This document shows, in pieces, positions 7,381 through 8,474 of a stretch of DNA of 8,474 bases; positions within the stretch are counted from its first letter, which is position 1, and each line of letters starts with the position of its first letter. The DNA is from Spirochaetaceae bacterium. GTDB taxonomy: Bacteria > Spirochaetota > Spirochaetia > Treponematales > Breznakiellaceae. The position numbers and the translations under genes are program-made. The notes below the pieces were generated by a model. It was not told the DNA's origin. It ran no database searches and worked only from the letters and a program-made list of their open reading frames with translations. The stretch is from positions 1 through 8,474 of the forward strand of contig JAIRMP010000045.1 in NCBI GenBank assembly GCA_031258615.1, in the 5' to 3' direction.

Positions 7381-7476
7381 TCATTTTAAAGGCGGCTCAT
7401 CATCCGCGCAACCATAGCACACCGTGACCGGGTGAAAGCGGCGCATTTTGGATACGGTTTTGCCCTCCTGCCATTT
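7381..7476 (-). other. Short open frame just upstream of batA, possible 3' remnant of a lost operon gene
   Basis: On the minus strand a frame stays open from just after an in-frame TAA (7477-7479) to a TGA at 7381-7383, four bases before the batA ATG. It encodes about 31 residues ending in CYGCADDEPPLK, and the first ATG inside it (7446) would give 21 residues. GGAGG at 7464-7468 is too far from that ATG (17 bases) to be a good ribosome binding site. The position, with the stop nearly touching batA, is what the tail of an upstream operon gene would look like after most of it was deleted. I do not recognise the sequence, and chance cannot be excluded at this length. Confidence 0.25.
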
Positions 7477-7531
7477 TTACAGGGCGGGTTAGGCGGGGGC
7501 TGTATCAAAAGTGTTTGACGTTTTTATGTAC
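7477..7531. other. Intergenic gap with no recognised feature
   Basis: This stretch lies between the batA-upstream remnant and the 3' end of the radical-SAM remnant. I see no gene, promoter or convincing terminator. Weak GCCCT/AGGGC pairing spans 7463-7486 but has a large loop and no following T run. Confidence 0.4.
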
Positions 7532-7838
7532 CTAAGTCCATTCAGAAATTTGTTTGATTGATGTATGCCACGGAATCTGAGTTTCGCATCTTTTCCAATC
7601 ACAGTAACGGCAGAACGGCACGGGCTTACAAAGAAAATCAAATATTTGATCCATGCTTTTTGCCGCATAAATGTTAATAGAATCGGCGTCTGAAACAACC
7701 AGATTTTGATTAAAGTATTTGTTAAAAATATGATGGCTGGAATTGTAATGCATGTGTACAATTTTCCTCCGGATAGTATTATACATTTATTCTGCCTTGG
7801 GGTTTTATTCTTTTTTGGCAGGAGTAGTGCATTAACTA
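7532..7838 (-). pseudogene. 3' remnant of a radical-SAM/SPASM-type protein, frameshifted
   Basis: The minus-strand frame ending at 7532 encodes 84 residues whose C-terminus resembles the tail of radical-SAM proteins with an extra Fe-S cluster: FNKYFNQNL, VSDAD, then FLCKPVPFCRYCDW with its C-x2-C pair, then KQISEWT at the stop. The expected upstream part of that domain is not in this frame but in the neighbouring one, where CIILSGGKLYTC (about 7750-7785) gives the first two cluster cysteines. The two halves join if the frame shifts near 7727-7750, so the gene appears frameshifted. Nothing further upstream resembles the catalytic CxxxCxxC core, and the sequence runs into the C15 tract. The family call rests on remembered motif resemblance. 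The frameshift could also be a sequencing error, though the missing 5' part would remain. Confidence 0.5.
7637..7650. repeat. 14-bp perfect palindrome
   Basis: ATCAAATATTTGAT is a perfect palindrome inside the radical-SAM remnant, where it also encodes DQIFD. Its half-site TCAAATA/TATTTGA recurs as another inverted repeat at 7873-7888. The coding constraint makes a chance origin plausible. Confidence 0.35.
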
Positions 7839-7853
7839 CCCCCCCCCCCCCCC
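7839..7853. repeat. Homopolymeric C15 tract between two gene fragments
   Basis: Fifteen consecutive C on the plus strand, followed by ACCACCACA and then eight A. It is the same length as the G15 tract at the other end of the window, in opposite orientation, but the flanks are unrelated. It sits exactly where the 5'-truncated radical-SAM remnant (minus) meets the 5'-truncated plus-strand fragment, so it marks a junction. Slippage here could alter promoter spacing for genes on either side, but no promoter is evident next to it. Confidence 0.95.
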
Positions 7854-7869
7854 ACCACCACAAAAAAAA

Positions 7870-8055
7870 TTGTATTTGATTTCAAATAAATATGCGCCGG
7901 CGGCAGACGGGCGAATTGAATATGAAATTCCCAAGGACTTTGACGGCAAGATCGGTTTTGTGTTTTATAAAGCGGACATAAAAAATTTAAAAATAGCAGC
8001 CTGGTGGAAGCTAAAAACCTTACAAAAAAGAATTGTTGGTCAATTCATTTTATAG
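7870..8055 (+). pseudogene. C-terminal fragment of an unidentified protein
   Basis: An open frame of about 60 codons ending in TAG at 8053-8055. No ATG opens it; the only start candidate is TTG at 7870, which has no ribosome binding site and is preceded in frame by the C15 and poly-A stretch. The product has a domain-like core (GRIEYEIPKDFDGKIGFVFY, beta-strand-rich in appearance) followed by a basic tail (WWKLKTLQKRIVGQFIL). The core looks like the last strands of a secreted or receptor-like beta domain, but I cannot name the family. The likeliest reading is a 3' remnant whose 5' part was lost at the C15 junction. It ends just before the WD40 gene and overlaps its ribosome binding site by two bases. 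Confidence 0.4.
7873..7888. promoter_or_regulatory. 16-bp perfect inverted repeat, possible operator
   Basis: TATTTGA-TT-TCAAATA is a perfect dyad (7-bp arms, 2-bp centre) about 180 bp upstream of the WD40 gene and 20 bp after the C15 tract. An operator is one possibility; no paired -35/-10 is convincing around it, and AT-rich sequence makes such dyads more likely by chance. Confidence 0.25.
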
Positions 8056-8060
8056 AGGAG
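8054..8060 (+). promoter_or_regulatory. Ribosome binding site of the WD40 gene
   Basis: AGAGGAG lies 7 bases before the ATG at 8068. Its good spacing shows that this is the real start, even though the gene is interrupted soon afterwards. Confidence 0.8.
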
Positions 8061-8067
8061 TTAACAA

Positions 8068-8474
8068 ATGAAAAATACAGTATTTCTAACCGCGCTTTTC
8101 TGCGCGACTTTGGGAGCGGTTTCCGCGCAGCAGGAGGCGCCGATGTTCTTTGATAAGGAATTGGGTATTCGCATTAGCGAGGCTGTTTTTAGTCCTGACG
8201 GAAGAATAATTGCGGTCAACCGTGATGATAACGCAATACTGCTTTAAGACGCGGCCACCGGCAGGCAGGTAATGGACATTGACGGCTTTAACGGGGGCGT
8301 GTACGCCGCCCACTACTCCCCGGACAACACGTGGATAGCCACCGCATGCGGGGACGGCACGGTGCGGCTCCTTGATGAACTATACGCGGAACGGATACGG
8401 TTTGCCGATTTTGAAGGCGAGGAATGGATAGCGATAACGCCGTCAAATAGCGGAGATATAAATGTTGTAACAAT
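8068..8474 (+). pseudogene. Secreted WD40-repeat protein interrupted by an in-frame stop, truncated by the window edge
   Basis: Translation from the ATG gives a clear signal peptide: MKN, a hydrophobic core VFLTALFCATLGA, and an AVSA-QQ cleavage site after residue 20. A WD40-type unit follows (AVFSPDGRIIAV, then DDNAILL). Codon 60 (8245-8247) is TAA, exactly where WD repeats have Trp or Tyr before DAATGR. The same frame then continues with unmistakable homology: DAATGRQV, a second unit (VYAAHYSPDNTWIATACGDGTVRLLD), and EWIAITP, a motif I associate with secreted WD40 proteins of treponemes that continue into further domains. The frame is open to the window edge (about 75 more codons). Reinitiation at Met69 behind AGGCAGG is possible but would lack the signal peptide. 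Nonsense mutation, sequencing error or read-through are the alternatives. Confidence 0.75.

Noticed and set aside
7463..7486. Possible terminator hairpin (GCCCT...AGGGC)
   Set aside because: The stem is only 5 bp with a loop of about 14 bases and no T run follows on either strand.
7489..7863. Minus-strand 124-codon frame starting MWWWGGGG as a complete gene
   Set aside because: Its start arises from the C15 and ACCACC repeats read in reverse. Only its middle part (the CIILSGGKLYTC stretch) makes sense, as the upstream half of the frameshifted radical-SAM remnant.
7377..8067. Insertion sequence or other mobile element in the AT-rich zone
   Set aside because: No transposase or integrase fragment, terminal inverted repeats or target duplication could be found; the low GC and broken genes alone do not prove a mobile element.
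8086..8473. Two minus-strand frames opposite the WD40 gene
   Set aside because: They are antisense to clear WD40 homology, signal peptide and ribosome binding site on the plus strand.
1..8474. CRISPR array, tRNA or rRNA genes
   Set aside because: No regularly spaced direct repeats and no cloverleaf or rRNA-like sequence were seen on either strand.

Overview
The window is bacterial chromosomal DNA of intermediate GC, dense with genes except at its two ends. A spirochaete, most likely a Treponema of the host-associated or termite-gut type, is my best guess. The grounds are a paired BatA/BatB-like von Willebrand A (vWA) gene set and a secreted WD40 protein whose post-repeat motif (EWIAITP) I associate with treponemal WD40 proteins. 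This assignment is inference from remembered family resemblance, not from a search.

Layout, left to right. Positions 1-155 hold no recognisable gene but contain an uninterrupted run of 15 G. An HD-superfamily hydrolase gene (156-755, minus) is divergent from a plus-strand operon: sbcD (801-2165), sbcC (2169-4931) and a small basic protein of unknown function (4945-5283). SbcD and SbcC form the SMC-like nuclease/ATPase that opens hairpins and processes DNA ends. The 45-bp gap between the divergent genes has one near-symmetric AT box that can serve as a -10 element in both directions.

The operon runs tail-to-tail into two minus-strand vWA membrane-protein genes, batA (6378-7376) and batB (5248-6381). 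These overlap by 4 bp and probably form a periplasm-facing complex. No moxR, DUF58 or batD-type partner gene is visible in the window; upstream of batA there is only a short open remnant.

The right end (about 7380-8474) is a decayed, AT-rich accessory zone followed by a broken gene. It contains the 3' part of a radical-SAM-type gene (minus, apparently frameshifted), a run of 15 C, a short plus-strand fragment with no proper start, and then a WD40 gene with a good ribosome binding site and signal peptide but an in-frame TAA at codon 60. The C15 tract sits exactly between the two divergent, 5'-less fragments. A true homopolymer hotspot, a recombination junction or an assembly artefact would all fit.

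I found no convincing new multi-gene system. The items most worth a second look are the gene of unknown function in the sbcDC operon, the two 15-bp G/C tracts, and the cluster of broken genes around the second one.
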